NCBI RefSeq assembly: GCF_003610295.1
Contig: NZ_RAPV01000001.1
Span: 2,418,001 to 2,482,000, forward strand
DNA length: 64,000 nucleotides
Source: Paraburkholderia sp. BL23I1N1
GTDB lineage: Bacteria; Pseudomonadota; Gammaproteobacteria; Burkholderiales; Burkholderiaceae
Reading direction: 5' to 3'
The notes beneath the pieces are model-generated. The model had not been told where the DNA came from. It searched no databases and worked only from the letters and a program-made list of their open reading frames with translations. The translations under genes and the position numbers were made by a program. The number at the start of each line of letters is the position of its first letter. Position 1 is the first letter of the stretch. This document shows, one piece after another, positions 7,573 through 16,372 of this stretch.

Positions 7573-8757
7573 TTACCCAACCTGCTGTTCATCCGTCATT
7601 CCGTCCTGCACGGCCGACAACAGGCCGTCGCCATCCACCTTGAAACTGAAACCGCGCCAGATCACGCGCGAGGACCAGTAGCTCGCCACAAAAATCGCAA
7701 ACGATACGATATCCCATAACGGCAAAAGCCACAGGTCACGACGTGCCTGCTGCAACGCGCGATCGGACAGCAATTTCAGCACGAGCCGGGCGCAGACGGC
7801 AACCAGTGCGAGCGGCCACGACCACGGCGCGCCACCCGAGAAGGCAATCGCGAGCAGTGCGAAAGCCAGAGGATGAATCAGCGCCGAGCCGAGATGACCC
7901 AACGGATCGATGCTGCGAATTGTGCGGCTCCAGCGCAGTTCGTGCGCGATCAGTTGCGTCGCGCTCGATTCCACGCAGGCATGGGAGATCGTGAACGGCG
8001 GAATCACCACCTTCTCGCCGATCATGCGCACGGCTTCGCCGATCGCATGATCCTCGGCCAGATGCTTGACGAACGGTGTGAACCCGCCGATTTTTTCGAG
8101 GGTGTCGCGTCGCATCGCGATGCTCTGCCCAAAGCAAGGGCGCGCGAGACCGAGCGCGAGCCCCGTCACTACGCCCGGCAGGAATTGGTAGTTGGTGGCC
8201 TTGGCCGACATGCGCGGCCAGAAACCGGGATCGGGCGTGCCGCGATACACGCAGGTGACGAGACCGACACCGGGCTTCTGCAATTCGCCGATCACGTTGC
8301 GCAGATAATCCGGCCCGACGCTCACGTCGCTGTCGGCGAACACCAGCAGGTCGTGCTGGGCTCGCGGGAGCATATTGAGAATGTTGCTGATCTTGCGGTT
8401 AGGACCGTACAGGCGCGCGTCGGCGACCACGGTGATGTCCGCTTCCGGATGCAGCCGCCGCAGATCTTCGACGGTTTGCAAGGCGGGGTCGGCCGAATCG
8501 TGCACGCCAAACAGGAATTGCACGGGGCCCGGATAGTCTTGCTGACAGAAGCTCGACAAATTCGCGAGCAACGCCCACTCGTTGCCGTGTAACGGTTTGA
8601 CGATCGTGACTGGCGGAAAACTGGTCGGCTCGGACACCGCTCTCGCGAAGAACCGGCCGATCAGCGCGCCCGCCAGCACGGTGTAGGCGATGCCGAAAAT
8701 CGCACCCGCCGCACACGCATAGGCAAGCGTGACGGCGAGCAGATGCATGGCGCTCAC
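7573..8757 (-). CDS. hpnI: Hopanoid glycosyltransferase HpnI, copy B
   Basis: A 394-aa GT21-like glycosyltransferase with an N-terminal helix (about 5-35), IVKPLHGNE, the metal-binding DSD in FADSDVS, catalytic Asp in LAEDHAIGE, and HELRWSRTIR in place of the canonical (Q/R)xxRW. C-terminal membrane helices follow. It starts with GTG, overlapping the hpnJ stop by 4 bp (GTGA), so it is coupled to hpnJ. HpnI normally adds N-acetylglucosamine to bacteriohopanetetrol, the substrate later used by HpnK and HpnJ. A paralogue sits 3.9 kb away next to hpnK. The two share layout and the NxKxSN and ADSD motifs but are clearly diverged. Confidence 0.82.
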   Translation of the reverse strand: MSAMHLLAVTLAYACAAGAIFGIAYTVLAGALIGRFFARAVSEPTSFPPVTIVKPLHGNEWALLANLSSFCQQDYPGPVQFLFGVHDSADPALQTVEDLRRLHPEADITVVADARLYGPNRKISNILNMLPRAQHDLLVFADSDVSVGPDYLRNVIGELQKPGVGLVTCVYRGTPDPGFWPRMSAKATNYQFLPGVVTGLALGLARPCFGQSIAMRRDTLEKIGGFTPFVKHLAEDHAIGEAVRMIGEKVVIPPFTISHACVESSATQLIAHELRWSRTIRSIDPLGHLGSALIHPLAFALLAIAFSGGAPWSWPLALVAVCARLVLKLLSDRALQQARRDLWLLPLWDIVSFAIFVASYWSSRVIWRGFSFKVDGDGLLSAVQDGMTDEQQVG

Positions 8758-10175
8758 GCTTGGTGGGCGCGCAGGAAGCGGAAGAATTCGACGCCTTCAC
8801 GCAGGCGCCGTTTCATCATGTCCCAGCTCGTGAGCATCTCACGCAGAATTTCCCAGATCTTCGACGGACGGAAATAGAAGCGCTTATAGAAGTTCTCAAG
8901 CTGGTGGTAGATCTCGTCGCGCGACAGATGCGGATAGCCGATCGCCGCGAGCTGCACGCCTGACTTGCTGACGAGGTTGATGACCTTGTTCTCTTCCAGC
9001 CAACCGTTCTCGACCGCCTGGTTGTAGAGCGTCGTGCCGGGGTACGGCGCGGCGAGCGACACCTGGATCGTATGCGGATTGATTTCCTTCGCATACTCAA
9101 TGGTCTTCTGGATCGTGTCCTGCGTCTCGCCGGGTAGCCCAAGAATGAAGGTGCCGTGGATCTTGATGCCGAGCTTGCGGCAATCTTCGCTGAAACGCCG
9201 CGCGATATCCGTGCGCAGACCCTTCTTGATGTTCAGCAGAATCTGGTCGTCGCCCGACTCGTAGCCCACCAGCAGCAGGCGCAGGCCGTTTTCCTTCATG
9301 ATCTTGAGCGTGGCGTACGGCACGTTCGCCTTCGCGTTGCACGACCACGTCACGCCGAGCTCGCCGAGGCCGCGGGCGATTTCCTCGACGCGCGGCTTGA
9401 AGTCGGTGAAGGTGTCGTCGTCGAACATGATCTCCTTGACTTCAGGCATGTTGTCGCGAATCCACTTCACTTCTTCGAGCACGTTCTCGGTCGAACGCGT
9501 GCGGTAGCGATGCCCGCCCACCGTTTGCGGCCACAGGCAGAACGTGCATTTCGAGCGGCAGCCGCGGCCCGTGTAGATCGACACGTACGGGTGCTTCAGG
9601 TAGCCGATGAAGTAGTTGTCGATCGTCAGATCGCGCTTGTAGACGGGCGCGACGAACGGCAGCTCGTCCATGTTCTCCAGGATCGGGCGCGCTTCGTTGT
9701 GTTCGATCGAGCCGTCGGCGGCGCGGTAGCTCAGGCCTTTGATGCCGGCGAACGGCTTGCCTTCGGCAACTTCCTGGCAGGTGAAATCGAATTCTTCGCG
9801 GCAAACGAAATCGATCGCTTCACTCGCGGTTAGCGAATTGTGCGGATCGACCGCGACCTTCGCGCCGACCATGCCAACCAGCACCGAAGGCTTGCGCTTC
9901 TTCAGGTCTTCGGCGAACAGGGCGTCGGTGGGGAAGGACGGCGTGCTGGTGTGGATCACCACCAGGTCGTATTGCTGCGCTATATCGAGCGATGCTTCGA
10001 CGGACAGGCCGTCGGCGGGGGCGTCGAGTACACGGCTATCGGGGACGAGTGCGGCGGGCTGTGCAAGCCACGTCGGATACCAGAACGAGCGCACTTCACG
10101 CTTGGCCTGGTAGCGCGAGCCCGCGCCACCGTCGAAGCCGTCGTACGACGGCGCCTGCAAGAACAGGGTTTTCAT
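8754..10175 (-). CDS. hpnJ: Radical SAM enzyme HpnJ (bacteriohopanetetrol cyclitol ether formation)
   Basis: A 473-aa B12-binding/radical SAM protein. An N-terminal cobalamin-binding-like domain spans about 1-140. The radical SAM core contains the cluster motif GRGCRSKCTFC (Cys206, Cys210, Cys213), followed by VGGHRYRTRS, FDDDTF and GTFILGLPGET. In Burkholderia, HpnJ was shown to be needed to convert the glucosamine headgroup of hopanoids to the cyclitol. The ATG has GGAG upstream. It is the first gene of hpnJ-hpnI-hpnL and has a 17-bp box about 120 bp upstream that is identical to the one before the neighbouring two-component system. Confidence 0.92.
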   Translation of the reverse strand: MKTLFLQAPSYDGFDGGAGSRYQAKREVRSFWYPTWLAQPAALVPDSRVLDAPADGLSVEASLDIAQQYDLVVIHTSTPSFPTDALFAEDLKKRKPSVLVGMVGAKVAVDPHNSLTASEAIDFVCREEFDFTCQEVAEGKPFAGIKGLSYRAADGSIEHNEARPILENMDELPFVAPVYKRDLTIDNYFIGYLKHPYVSIYTGRGCRSKCTFCLWPQTVGGHRYRTRSTENVLEEVKWIRDNMPEVKEIMFDDDTFTDFKPRVEEIARGLGELGVTWSCNAKANVPYATLKIMKENGLRLLLVGYESGDDQILLNIKKGLRTDIARRFSEDCRKLGIKIHGTFILGLPGETQDTIQKTIEYAKEINPHTIQVSLAAPYPGTTLYNQAVENGWLEENKVINLVSKSGVQLAAIGYPHLSRDEIYHQLENFYKRFYFRPSKIWEILREMLTSWDMMKRRLREGVEFFRFLRAHQA

Positions 10176-10278
10176 GAATGCTCCAGCAAGCCTTTGATCG
10201 GCGCTTTCAGTTTTCTGTCAGAAAACTATCGGAACTATTGCCCACGCGGAATGCACGCGGGCACAGGGAATCGCGCAA

Positions 10279-10311
10279 ATACTACGGAGCAAAGCTGAAG
10301 GAAACCTTAAG
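10279..10311 (-). promoter_or_regulatory. PmrA/QseB-like box and -10 upstream of hpnJ
   Basis: The minus strand reads CTTAAG-GTTTC-CTTCAG (10311 to 10295), then 10 bp, then TAGTAT (10284 to 10279). The 17-mer is identical to that at 4120-4136 and the box-to-hexamer distance is almost the same. The predicted transcript start would leave a leader of about 95 nt before the hpnJ ATG. The rest of 10312-10510 shows nothing I can name. Confidence 0.65.
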
Positions 10312-10510
10312 AAAAATACGCTGGTCCGCGCTGTTCTAAATGGTTAATACCGGGATTCGCCCCGCTTGCGCTTCCGTAGTTTATACACGAAAACCGTGAC
10401 ATTTGACGCGCCGCTGCACATCGCCGCGCGGCACGTCCTGCCCGGCCGGGTCAGACTCGCGCTTCACGCACCGAAACTGGATGAAGCGTCGGCGCAGCGC
10501 GAAAGATTCT

Positions 10511-10550
10511 GCCGGTCCGCACACCTGCACATCTGCGCGTGCGGACCGGC
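10511..10550 (-). terminator. Hairpin terminator of the cold-shock gene
   Basis: A perfect 12-bp stem, GCCGGTCCGCAC / GTGCGGACCGGC, with a 16-nt loop lies 9-48 bp past the cold-shock stop. The following minus-strand bases are only moderately T-rich (AATCTTTC). Confidence 0.6.
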
Positions 10551-10558
10551 CACTGCTG

Positions 10559-10762
10559 TCACACTGGCTTGATATCCGCGGCCTGCTTGCCCTTCGGTCC
10601 CTGCTTGATTTCGAAGCTTACCTTCTGGTTTTCCTGCAGCGATTTGAAACCTTCGCTGCGAATTTCCGAGAAATGAGCAAACAGATCCTCGCCACCGTCG
10701 TCCGGTGTAATAAAGCCAAAGCCCTTTGCATCATTGAACCACTTCACTGTACCGGTCGGCAT
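10559..10762 (-). CDS. Cold-shock protein (CspA family)
   Basis: A 67-aa single OB-fold domain with both RNA-binding motifs, KGFGFI (RNP1) and DLFAHF (RNP2), and the usual start TGTVKWFN. Length matches the family exactly. Such proteins bind single-stranded RNA and act as RNA chaperones in the cytoplasm. The ATG has GAGGAA upstream. The gene has no close operon partner; the divergent aldehyde dehydrogenase starts 310 bp away. That gap could hold the long structured 5' leader usual for cold-inducible csp genes, but I see no clear structure to mark. Confidence 0.95.
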   Translation of the reverse strand: MPTGTVKWFNDAKGFGFITPDDGGEDLFAHFSEIRSEGFKSLQENQKVSFEIKQGPKGKQAADIKPV

Positions 10763-11072
10763 GTCGATTCCTCGTTTGCATCTTGGTTGATCGGGTTGCG
10801 TTCGCCGTCTTTTGACGGTTTCTGCGACTGCCGCTTGACTTTACGCCTGTTTGCGCGGCGCCGCTCAGGTACGGTGCCGATGCAGGCGCTTCCCGCAGCG
10901 GCAACCCGGGCAGCAAAGTCCGTGCCGCGCACCACTCGCGGGCACGCCTCCAATGCGATCGCGCGCAATCGGATAAGATAATTGCTATCGGCAGTCCATC
11001 CTTGGCCGCGCAGGTTCAGGCCAGCATTTCCAGCCGCGCGACCTATCGTTTTCCCACTTACAGGAACCCAGC
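10763..11072. other. 310-bp divergent intergenic region
   Basis: It separates the cold-shock gene (minus) from the aldehyde dehydrogenase (plus). It should hold both promoters. I find the two ribosome sites at its edges but no protein, RNA gene or strong palindrome. Confidence 0.5.
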
Positions 11073-12518
11073 ATGGCCACCTCGAGCTATACCGATACCC
11101 GACTTCTGATCAACGGCGAGTGGTGCGACGCCGCCAGCGGCAAAACCCTCGACGTCATCAATCCCGCCACCGGCCAGGCGATCGGCAAGGTAGCCCATGC
11201 CGGCATCCCGGATCTGGACCGGGCGCTGGCCGCCGCGCAGCGCGGCTTCGAAGCCTGGCGCAAGGTTCCGGCCAACGAACGCGCCACCACCATGCGCAAG
11301 GCCGCCGCGCTGGTGCGCGAGCGTGCGTCCGACATCGCCCGCCTGATGACCCAGGAACAGGGTAAGCCGTTCGCCGAGGCGCGCGTCGAAGTGCTGTCCG
11401 CGGCGGACATCATCGAATGGTTCGCCGACGAAGGCCGCCGCGTCTACGGCCGGATCGTGCCGTCGCGCAACCTCGCCGCACAGCAAACCGTACTCAAGGA
11501 ACCGATCGGCCCGGTGGCCGCGTTCACGCCGTGGAATTTCCCGGTCAACCAGGTCGTGCGCAAGCTGAGCGCCGCGCTCGCGTGCGGCTGCTCGTTCCTC
11601 GTGAAGGCGCCGGAAGAAACCCCGGCGTCGCCGGCGGCGCTGCTGCAGGCGTTCGTTGAAGCCGGCGTGCCGGCCGGTACGGTCGGCCTCGTGTTCGGCG
11701 ACCCGGCGGAGATTTCCAGCTACCTGATTCCGCATCCGGTGATCCGCAAGGTCACGTTTACCGGTTCGACGCCGGTCGGCAAGCAACTGGCCGCGTTGGC
11801 GGGCGCCCATATGAAGCGCGCAACGATGGAACTGGGCGGTCATGCGCCGGTCATCGTGGCCGAAGACGCCGACGTGGCGCTGGCCGTCAAAGCCGCCGGC
11901 GGCGCGAAGTTCCGCAATGCCGGCCAGGTCTGCATTTCGCCGACACGCTTTCTGGTACACAACAGCATCCGCGAGGAATTCGCGGCGGCGCTCGTCAAGC
12001 ACGCTGAAGGTCTCAAGCTCGGCGACGGTCTGGCCGAAGGCACAACGTTGGGGCCTCTCGCCAATGCGCGCCGTCTGAGCGCAATGAGCAAGGTGCTCGA
12101 CGACGCACGCAAGACCGGCGCCAAGGTCGAGACGGGCGGCGAACGCGTGGGCTCGGAAGGCAACTTCTTCGCGCCGACCGTGCTGACCAACGTGTCGCTC
12201 GAAGCGGACGTGTTCAACAACGAACCGTTCGGCCCGATCGCCGCGATCCGCGGTTTCGACACGCTCGAAGAAGCGATCGCCGAGGCGAATCGCCTGCCGT
12301 TTGGTCTCGCCGGTTATGCGTTCACGAAATCGTTCCGCAACGTGCATGTCCTGTCGCAACAGATGGAAGTCGGCATGCTGTGGATCAACCAGCCTGCTAC
12401 ACCTTCGCCGGAAATGCCGTTTGGCGGCGTGAAGGATTCGGGCTACGGTTCGGAAGGCGGACCGGAAGCCATGGAAGGCTATCTGGTCACTAAGGCGGTT
12501 TCGGTGATGGCGGTCTAA
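11073..12518 (+). CDS. NAD(P)-dependent aldehyde dehydrogenase, succinate-semialdehyde type
   Basis: A 481-aa ALDH with the full catalytic set: TPWNFP (152-157), nucleotide-binding FTGSTPVG (229-236), general base Glu253 in MELGG, and nucleophile Cys287 in NAGQVC. Length and the [25 protein letters not shown]-terminal region fit the GabD/succinate-semialdehyde dehydrogenase group, which oxidises succinate semialdehyde to succinate. Related enzymes oxidise 2-oxoglutarate semialdehyde, a product of sugar-acid breakdown. That is a fair alternative given the hexuronate genes 1-5 kb downstream. CAGGAA precedes the ATG. The gene stands alone and ends in a strong terminator. Confidence 0.9.
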   Translation: MATSSYTDTRLLINGEWCDAASGKTLDVINPATGQAIGKVAHAGIPDLDRALAAAQRGFEAWRKVPANERATTMRKAAALVRERASDIARLMTQEQGKPFAEARVEVLSAADIIEWFADEGRRVYGRIVPSRNLAAQQTVLKEPIGPVAAFTPWNFPVNQVVRKLSAALACGCSFLVKAPEETPASPAALLQAFVEAGVPAGTVGLVFGDPAEISSYLIPHPVIRKVTFTGSTPVGKQLAALAGAHMKRATMELGGHAPVIVAEDADVALAVKAAGGAKFRNAGQVCISPTRFLVHNSIREEFAAALVKHAEGLKLGDGLAEGTTLGPLANARRLSAMSKVLDDARKTGAKVETGGERVGSEGNFFAPTVLTNVSLEADVFNNEPFGPIAAIRGFDTLEEAIAEANRLPFGLAGYAFTKSFRNVHVLSQQMEVGMLWINQPATPSPEMPFGGVKDSGYGSEGGPEAMEGYLVTKAVSVMAV

Positions 12519-12552
12519 GGTCTTTTTAGACGCTTTCTGCGATGTCGTAGCG

Positions 12553-12584
12553 GGTCCGCGAACGCTCGTTCGCGGACCTTTTTT
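12553..12584 (+). terminator. Intrinsic terminator after the aldehyde dehydrogenase
   Basis: An 11-bp perfect stem, GGTCCGCGAAC / GTTCGCGGACC, with a 4-nt loop is followed by six T, 35 bp past the stop codon. Confidence 0.92.
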
Positions 12585-12607
12585 CTTGCAACGAATGCCG
12601 CTTCATC

Positions 12608-13207
12608 ATGAACGACACCTCCTCCAGCCCCCTGCAACCCACGCTGACCGGACACACCGTTGAACTCCAGCCGCTTCAGCAGGAACACGCGCAGGGTCTG
12701 CTCGACGCCGCCGCGGACGGTCAGTTATGGAACATGAAGCTGACGGTAGTGCCGGGGCCGGAAACCATCGGCAGCTATATTGCAACCGCGCTCGACGGAC
12801 GCGCGGCCGGCACGGTGATGCCGTTCGTGATTGTGAGGCCCGATACCGGGGCGATTGTCGGCAGCACACGGTTCTGGAAGATCGACCGGGTGAACCGGAA
12901 GCTGGAAATTGGGCACACGTGGTTGAGCGAGTCGGTGCAACGCTCGGCGGTGAATACCGAGGCAAAGTACCTGCTGCTCAGTCATGCGTTCGAAGCGATG
13001 CAGTGCGTGCGCGTACAGTTCACGACGGACGAACTCAACGAGAAATCAAGAGCGGCGATTCTGCGGATCGGCGCGAAACAGGAAGGGATTGTCCGGCACG
13101 AACGGATCATGCCGGACGGGCGTAAGCGCAATTCGGTGCGCTTTAGCATCATTGATGAAGAGTGGGCGGAGGTGAAGGCGATGTTGGAGAGGAAGCTGGG
13201 GCGGTAA
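12608..13207 (+). CDS. GNAT family N-acetyltransferase (RimJ/RimL-like)
   Basis: A 199-aa protein of the RimJ/RimL branch. It has VELQPLQQEHAQGLLDAA at the N-terminus, the beta-strand segment VIVRPDTGAIVGSTRFWKID, and a C-terminal half with VQFTTDELNEKSRAAILRIGAKQEG. The latter holds the conserved Asn and Arg/Gly of the acetyl-CoA pocket. Such enzymes acetylate N-terminal or free amino groups of proteins or small molecules; the substrate is unknown. It follows the terminator, so it is probably transcribed from its own promoter. No clear ribosome site precedes the ATG. Confidence 0.85.
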   Translation: MNDTSSSPLQPTLTGHTVELQPLQQEHAQGLLDAAADGQLWNMKLTVVPGPETIGSYIATALDGRAAGTVMPFVIVRPDTGAIVGSTRFWKIDRVNRKLEIGHTWLSESVQRSAVNTEAKYLLLSHAFEAMQCVRVQFTTDELNEKSRAAILRIGAKQEGIVRHERIMPDGRKRNSVRFSIIDEEWAEVKAMLERKLGR

Positions 13208-13271
13208 AGCCTGCCCCAAGCGATTCACTTCACTCCGCGTTCAGGCGAAAACCAGCCGCCCCATTGCCCCG

Positions 13272-14291
13272 TCAAACATGCACGTCCCGCTCACCCAGCG
13301 GCGGTGGCGTCGTCGCCGCCTCAAACTCCTCAAGCAACGCGTCCCGCGCCTGATGCCGGCGCACCCATAGCGCGGTGAGAATCGGCACAAGGACGGCGGT
13401 CACGAGACAAGCCGTCGCGACCATCGCCGTCGCCGCCGGCACCAGCGGCTTGAAGCGCGGAATCATTTCGCCGATGATCGCCGGGTTCGCCACCGCGGCC
13501 CCCGCCGTCGACGAAGCCGCCAACCCCGCGGCTCCATTGCCGCCCGCGATCCAGCGGTCCGCGAGAATCAGCGGAATACCCGTCACGACGATCACCCCGA
13601 GGCCCAGCACGATGCCCGGCAAGCCGCTCGTGACGATCACGTTCAGGTCGATACCGTTGCCGAGCGCGAAGCCGAAGAACGGAATCAGCGGATGCACGCA
13701 ACGGCCAAAGAACTCGCGCAACTCGCTATCCAGGTTACCCAGCGCAAAACCGATCAGGAACGGCAGCACCGCGCCGACGAAAAGCCGCGGCTCGAAGAAG
13801 GCCACGCCGGTCGCGCCGAGAATGATCATGCTGACGAGCGGCCCCGATTCGATCGACATCAGGACGAACGCGCCCGCCTCCTCCTTGCTGCCATATTGCT
13901 GCATCACCGCGGCATAGAGACCGCCATTGGTCATGTCCATCGACGTTGTGATCGCGAGCACGGAGAGGCCGGCAAACAGCCCTGCCTTGACGCCGTCGAT
14001 CGGAATAAAGTGCGAAGCGACGAGCGTCGCGACCCATGCCACCAGCATTTTGGTCACGAGCAACGTGCCCGACTTGCGCAACACGGTGCCCGTCGCCCGC
14101 AGGTCGATCGTCGCGCCCATGCAGAAGAACCACACCGCGAGAATCGGCACGGTGCCGGTGATCAATCCATTCGTGAACGAGCCGAGATATTTTCCTCCAC
14201 CCGGTGCAAACGTGTGAACGCAGGCGCCGATCAGCAACGGCACCAGCATCAGGCCGCCTGGAATGCGGTCGATGGCCTTCTTGAGCTTCAT
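13272..14291 (-). CDS. kdgT: 2-keto-3-deoxygluconate permease
   Basis: A 339-aa KdgT-type symporter with about ten hydrophobic helices. The N-terminal [23 protein letters not shown], central [21 protein letters not shown], and [15 protein letters not shown] segments are characteristic. It imports 2-keto-3-deoxygluconate across the inner membrane with protons. The start at 14291 is chosen because GGAGGAGG lies directly upstream; the frame is open to 14423, but those residues are basic and unlike the family. It is divergent from kduI, whose product pathway leads to the same compound. Two GGAnCGnCGTTCC palindromes in the shared 303-bp promoter region suggest control by the nearby IclR regulator. 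Confidence 0.93.
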   Translation of the reverse strand: MKLKKAIDRIPGGLMLVPLLIGACVHTFAPGGGKYLGSFTNGLITGTVPILAVWFFCMGATIDLRATGTVLRKSGTLLVTKMLVAWVATLVASHFIPIDGVKAGLFAGLSVLAITTSMDMTNGGLYAAVMQQYGSKEEAGAFVLMSIESGPLVSMIILGATGVAFFEPRLFVGAVLPFLIGFALGNLDSELREFFGRCVHPLIPFFGFALGNGIDLNVIVTSGLPGIVLGLGVIVVTGIPLILADRWIAGGNGAAGLAASSTAGAAVANPAIIGEMIPRFKPLVPAATAMVATACLVTAVLVPILTALWVRRHQARDALLEEFEAATTPPPLGERDVHV

Positions 14292-14396
14292 GCCTCCTCC
14301 GTGGACTTTGCGTCCAGTTGTCGGGTGAATCACCCGGGGTGATGTCCCGTTCTTGCGCCGGGCGACTCCCTTTCGGCGCAATATAGCACCGAGATA

Positions 14397-14506
14397 GGAA
14401 CGACGTTCCGATTTTAATAGCATTCCGGCCTATCGTTTACCCGGGACTCACTTGCAATCTTTGCCACTCTTGATGTGGCAGCACAATAATTTCGGACCGG
14501 CGTTCC
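14397..14506. promoter_or_regulatory. kdgR: Two candidate IclR/KdgR operators between kdgT and kduI
   Basis: GGAACGACGTTCC (14397-14409) is a perfect palindrome around a 3-bp centre. GGACCGGCGTTCC (14494-14506) matches it at 11 of 13 positions and sits 97 bp away, nearer kduI. IclR-family operators often contain GGA/TCC half-sites. No other regulator binding pattern is evident in 14292-14594. Confidence 0.5.
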
Positions 14507-14594
14507 AAATCAAGAATTCTGCGCTACAGTCGAGACCAGACCGGCGCTGCCATACGGCACGGCAAGGCGCCCAATCCGATCGGAGAAACGAACA

Positions 14595-15431
14595 ATGGAA
14601 GTGAGACAGAGCATCAACAGCGAGTACGCAAAGACGCTGGATACCGCGGGATTGCGCAAGCAGTTTCTCGTCGAGCAGGTGTTCGAACGCGACGCGCTTC
14701 AATTCACCTACAGCCACATCGATCGCATCATGGTGGGCGGGGTGTGGCCGGCCACGCGCGCGGTCGAACTGCCCGCCTCGCTTGGCCGGGCAATCGGCGT
14801 CAACTATTTGCTGGAGCGCCGCGAGCTCGGCGCGATCAACATCGGCGGCGACGGCTGGGTCGACGTGAACGGCACGCGCCACACCGTGCGCAATGAGGAA
14901 GCCATCTACATCGGCAAGGGTGCGCAGGCCGTCGCGTTCGGCAGCGACGACGCTGCGCGCCCCGCGAAGTTCTACCTGAACTGCGCGCCCGCGCACGAGT
15001 CGCATCCCACCCGCACGATCTCGCTCGCGCAGGCATCGCCCGAAACACTCGGCGACCCCGCCACGAGCAACCGCCGCACCATCTACAAGTTCATCGTTCC
15101 CGAGGTGCTGCCCACCTGCCAGCTCTCGATGGGTATGACCAAGCTCGAACCGGGCAGTCTATGGAACACGATGCCGTGCCACACGCACGAGCGCCGCATG
15201 GAGGTGTATTTCTATTTCAACATCGCCGACGACGCGGCCGTCTTCCACATGCTGGGCGAGCCGAACGAAACGCGGCACATCCTCGTGCACAACGAACAGG
15301 CCGTCATCTCGCCGAGCTGGTCGATTCACTCGGGCGTCGGCACGCGCGCCTATACCTTCATCTGGGGCATGGTCGGCGAGAACCAGGTGTTCAGCGATAT
15401 GGATCACATTGCAGTGCGCGACCTGCGGTAA
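14595..15431 (+). CDS. kduI: 5-dehydro-4-deoxy-D-glucuronate isomerase
   Basis: A 278-aa protein of exactly family length. Its metal-binding residues fall where known for the E. coli enzyme: His196 and His198 in CHTHER, Glu203, and His245 in SIHSGVGT. It isomerises 4-deoxy-L-threo-5-hexosulose uronate to 3-deoxy-D-glycero-2,5-hexodiulosonate in pectin or alginate-type uronate breakdown. GGAGAAAC lies before the ATG. kduD follows 73 bp downstream and uses its product. It is divergently transcribed from kdgT. Confidence 0.96.
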   Translation: MEVRQSINSEYAKTLDTAGLRKQFLVEQVFERDALQFTYSHIDRIMVGGVWPATRAVELPASLGRAIGVNYLLERRELGAINIGGDGWVDVNGTRHTVRNEEAIYIGKGAQAVAFGSDDAARPAKFYLNCAPAHESHPTRTISLAQASPETLGDPATSNRRTIYKFIVPEVLPTCQLSMGMTKLEPGSLWNTMPCHTHERRMEVYFYFNIADDAAVFHMLGEPNETRHILVHNEQAVISPSWSIHSGVGTRAYTFIWGMVGENQVFSDMDHIAVRDLR

Positions 15432-15504
15432 CACGAAGCATGCTGAGCACTCCGAATATCACCGGCATGACAGGCATTGAACGCACCATAGGGACCTACG
15501 CACT

Positions 15505-16260
15505 GTGAACACCTTCGATCTGACCGGCAAGGTCGCCATCGTCACCGGCAGCAACACGGGTCTCGGTGCCGGCATGGCCATCGCGCTCGCCACGGCGGGC
15601 TGCGACATCGCCGGCGTGAGCCGCGCGGATGCCGGCGATACGCCCGCGCACGTCAAAGCGGCCGGCCGGCGTTTCGCGGATGTGCGCGCCGACCTCGCCT
15701 CGATCGCCCCGGTCGACGACATCGTGCGCGCCGCAATCGAAGCATTCGGCCGCGTCGACGTGCTCGTGAACAACGCGGGCATCATCCGGCGCGAGGACGC
15801 GTTCGACTTCAGCGAAGACGATTGGGACGCCGTCATGGACGTCAATCTGAAGAGCGTCTTCTTTCTTTCGCAGGCCGTGGCGCGGCAGTTCGTGAAGCAG
15901 CAAAGCCGCGGCAAAATCGTCAACGTCGCGTCGATGCTGTCGTTTCAAGGCGGCATACGCGTGGCGTCCTATACGGCGTCGAAAAGCGGCGTGCTAGGTC
16001 TCACGCGGTTGCTCGCGAACGAATGGGCCGGGCACGGCATCAACGTGAACGCGATCGCGCCGGGCTACATGGCGACGGCGAACACGGCAGCGCTGCGCGG
16101 CGACACGCAGCGCAACGATGAAATTCTCAGCCGCATTCCGGCAGGCCGCTGGGGTACGCCCGAGGACCTCGCGGGACCGGTCGTATTCCTCGCTTCGTCC
16201 GCGTCGGACTACGTGCATGGCCATACGCTTGCAGTAGACGGCGGCTGGCTGGCGCGCTAG
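15505..16260 (+). CDS. kduD: 2-dehydro-3-deoxy-D-gluconate 5-dehydrogenase
   Basis: A 251-aa classical short-chain dehydrogenase with the cofactor motif TGSNTGLG (14-21), NNAG (89-92), catalytic Ser143, Tyr156 and Lys160 in YTASK, and the C-terminal SDYVHGHTLAVDGGWLAR. It reduces the kduI product to 2-keto-3-deoxygluconate using NAD(P)H in the cytoplasm. The start is GTG with a weak GGGA upstream, which suggests co-translation after kduI. The assignment rests on the operon position next to kduI and the divergent kdgT; on sequence alone it is a typical 2-deoxy-D-gluconate 3-dehydrogenase-type SDR. Confidence 0.92.
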   Translation: MNTFDLTGKVAIVTGSNTGLGAGMAIALATAGCDIAGVSRADAGDTPAHVKAAGRRFADVRADLASIAPVDDIVRAAIEAFGRVDVLVNNAGIIRREDAFDFSEDDWDAVMDVNLKSVFFLSQAVARQFVKQQSRGKIVNVASMLSFQGGIRVASYTASKSGVLGLTRLLANEWAGHGINVNAIAPGYMATANTAALRGDTQRNDEILSRIPAGRWGTPEDLAGPVVFLASSASDYVHGHTLAVDGGWLAR

Positions 16261-16372
16261 CGTGACAGCATCAAAGGTCACACGGCTCGTGGAGCGCGGT
16301 ATGCTCTCGGCGCTGAGCGGCGGTTAGCATCGGGCTGAGATCGCGTTGTGATCGGTTTGGCATCAACAGGGA

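Noticed and set aside
11058..12359. 433-codon minus-strand frame opposite the aldehyde dehydrogenase
   Set aside because: Shadow of a complete enzyme with catalytic residues on the plus strand.
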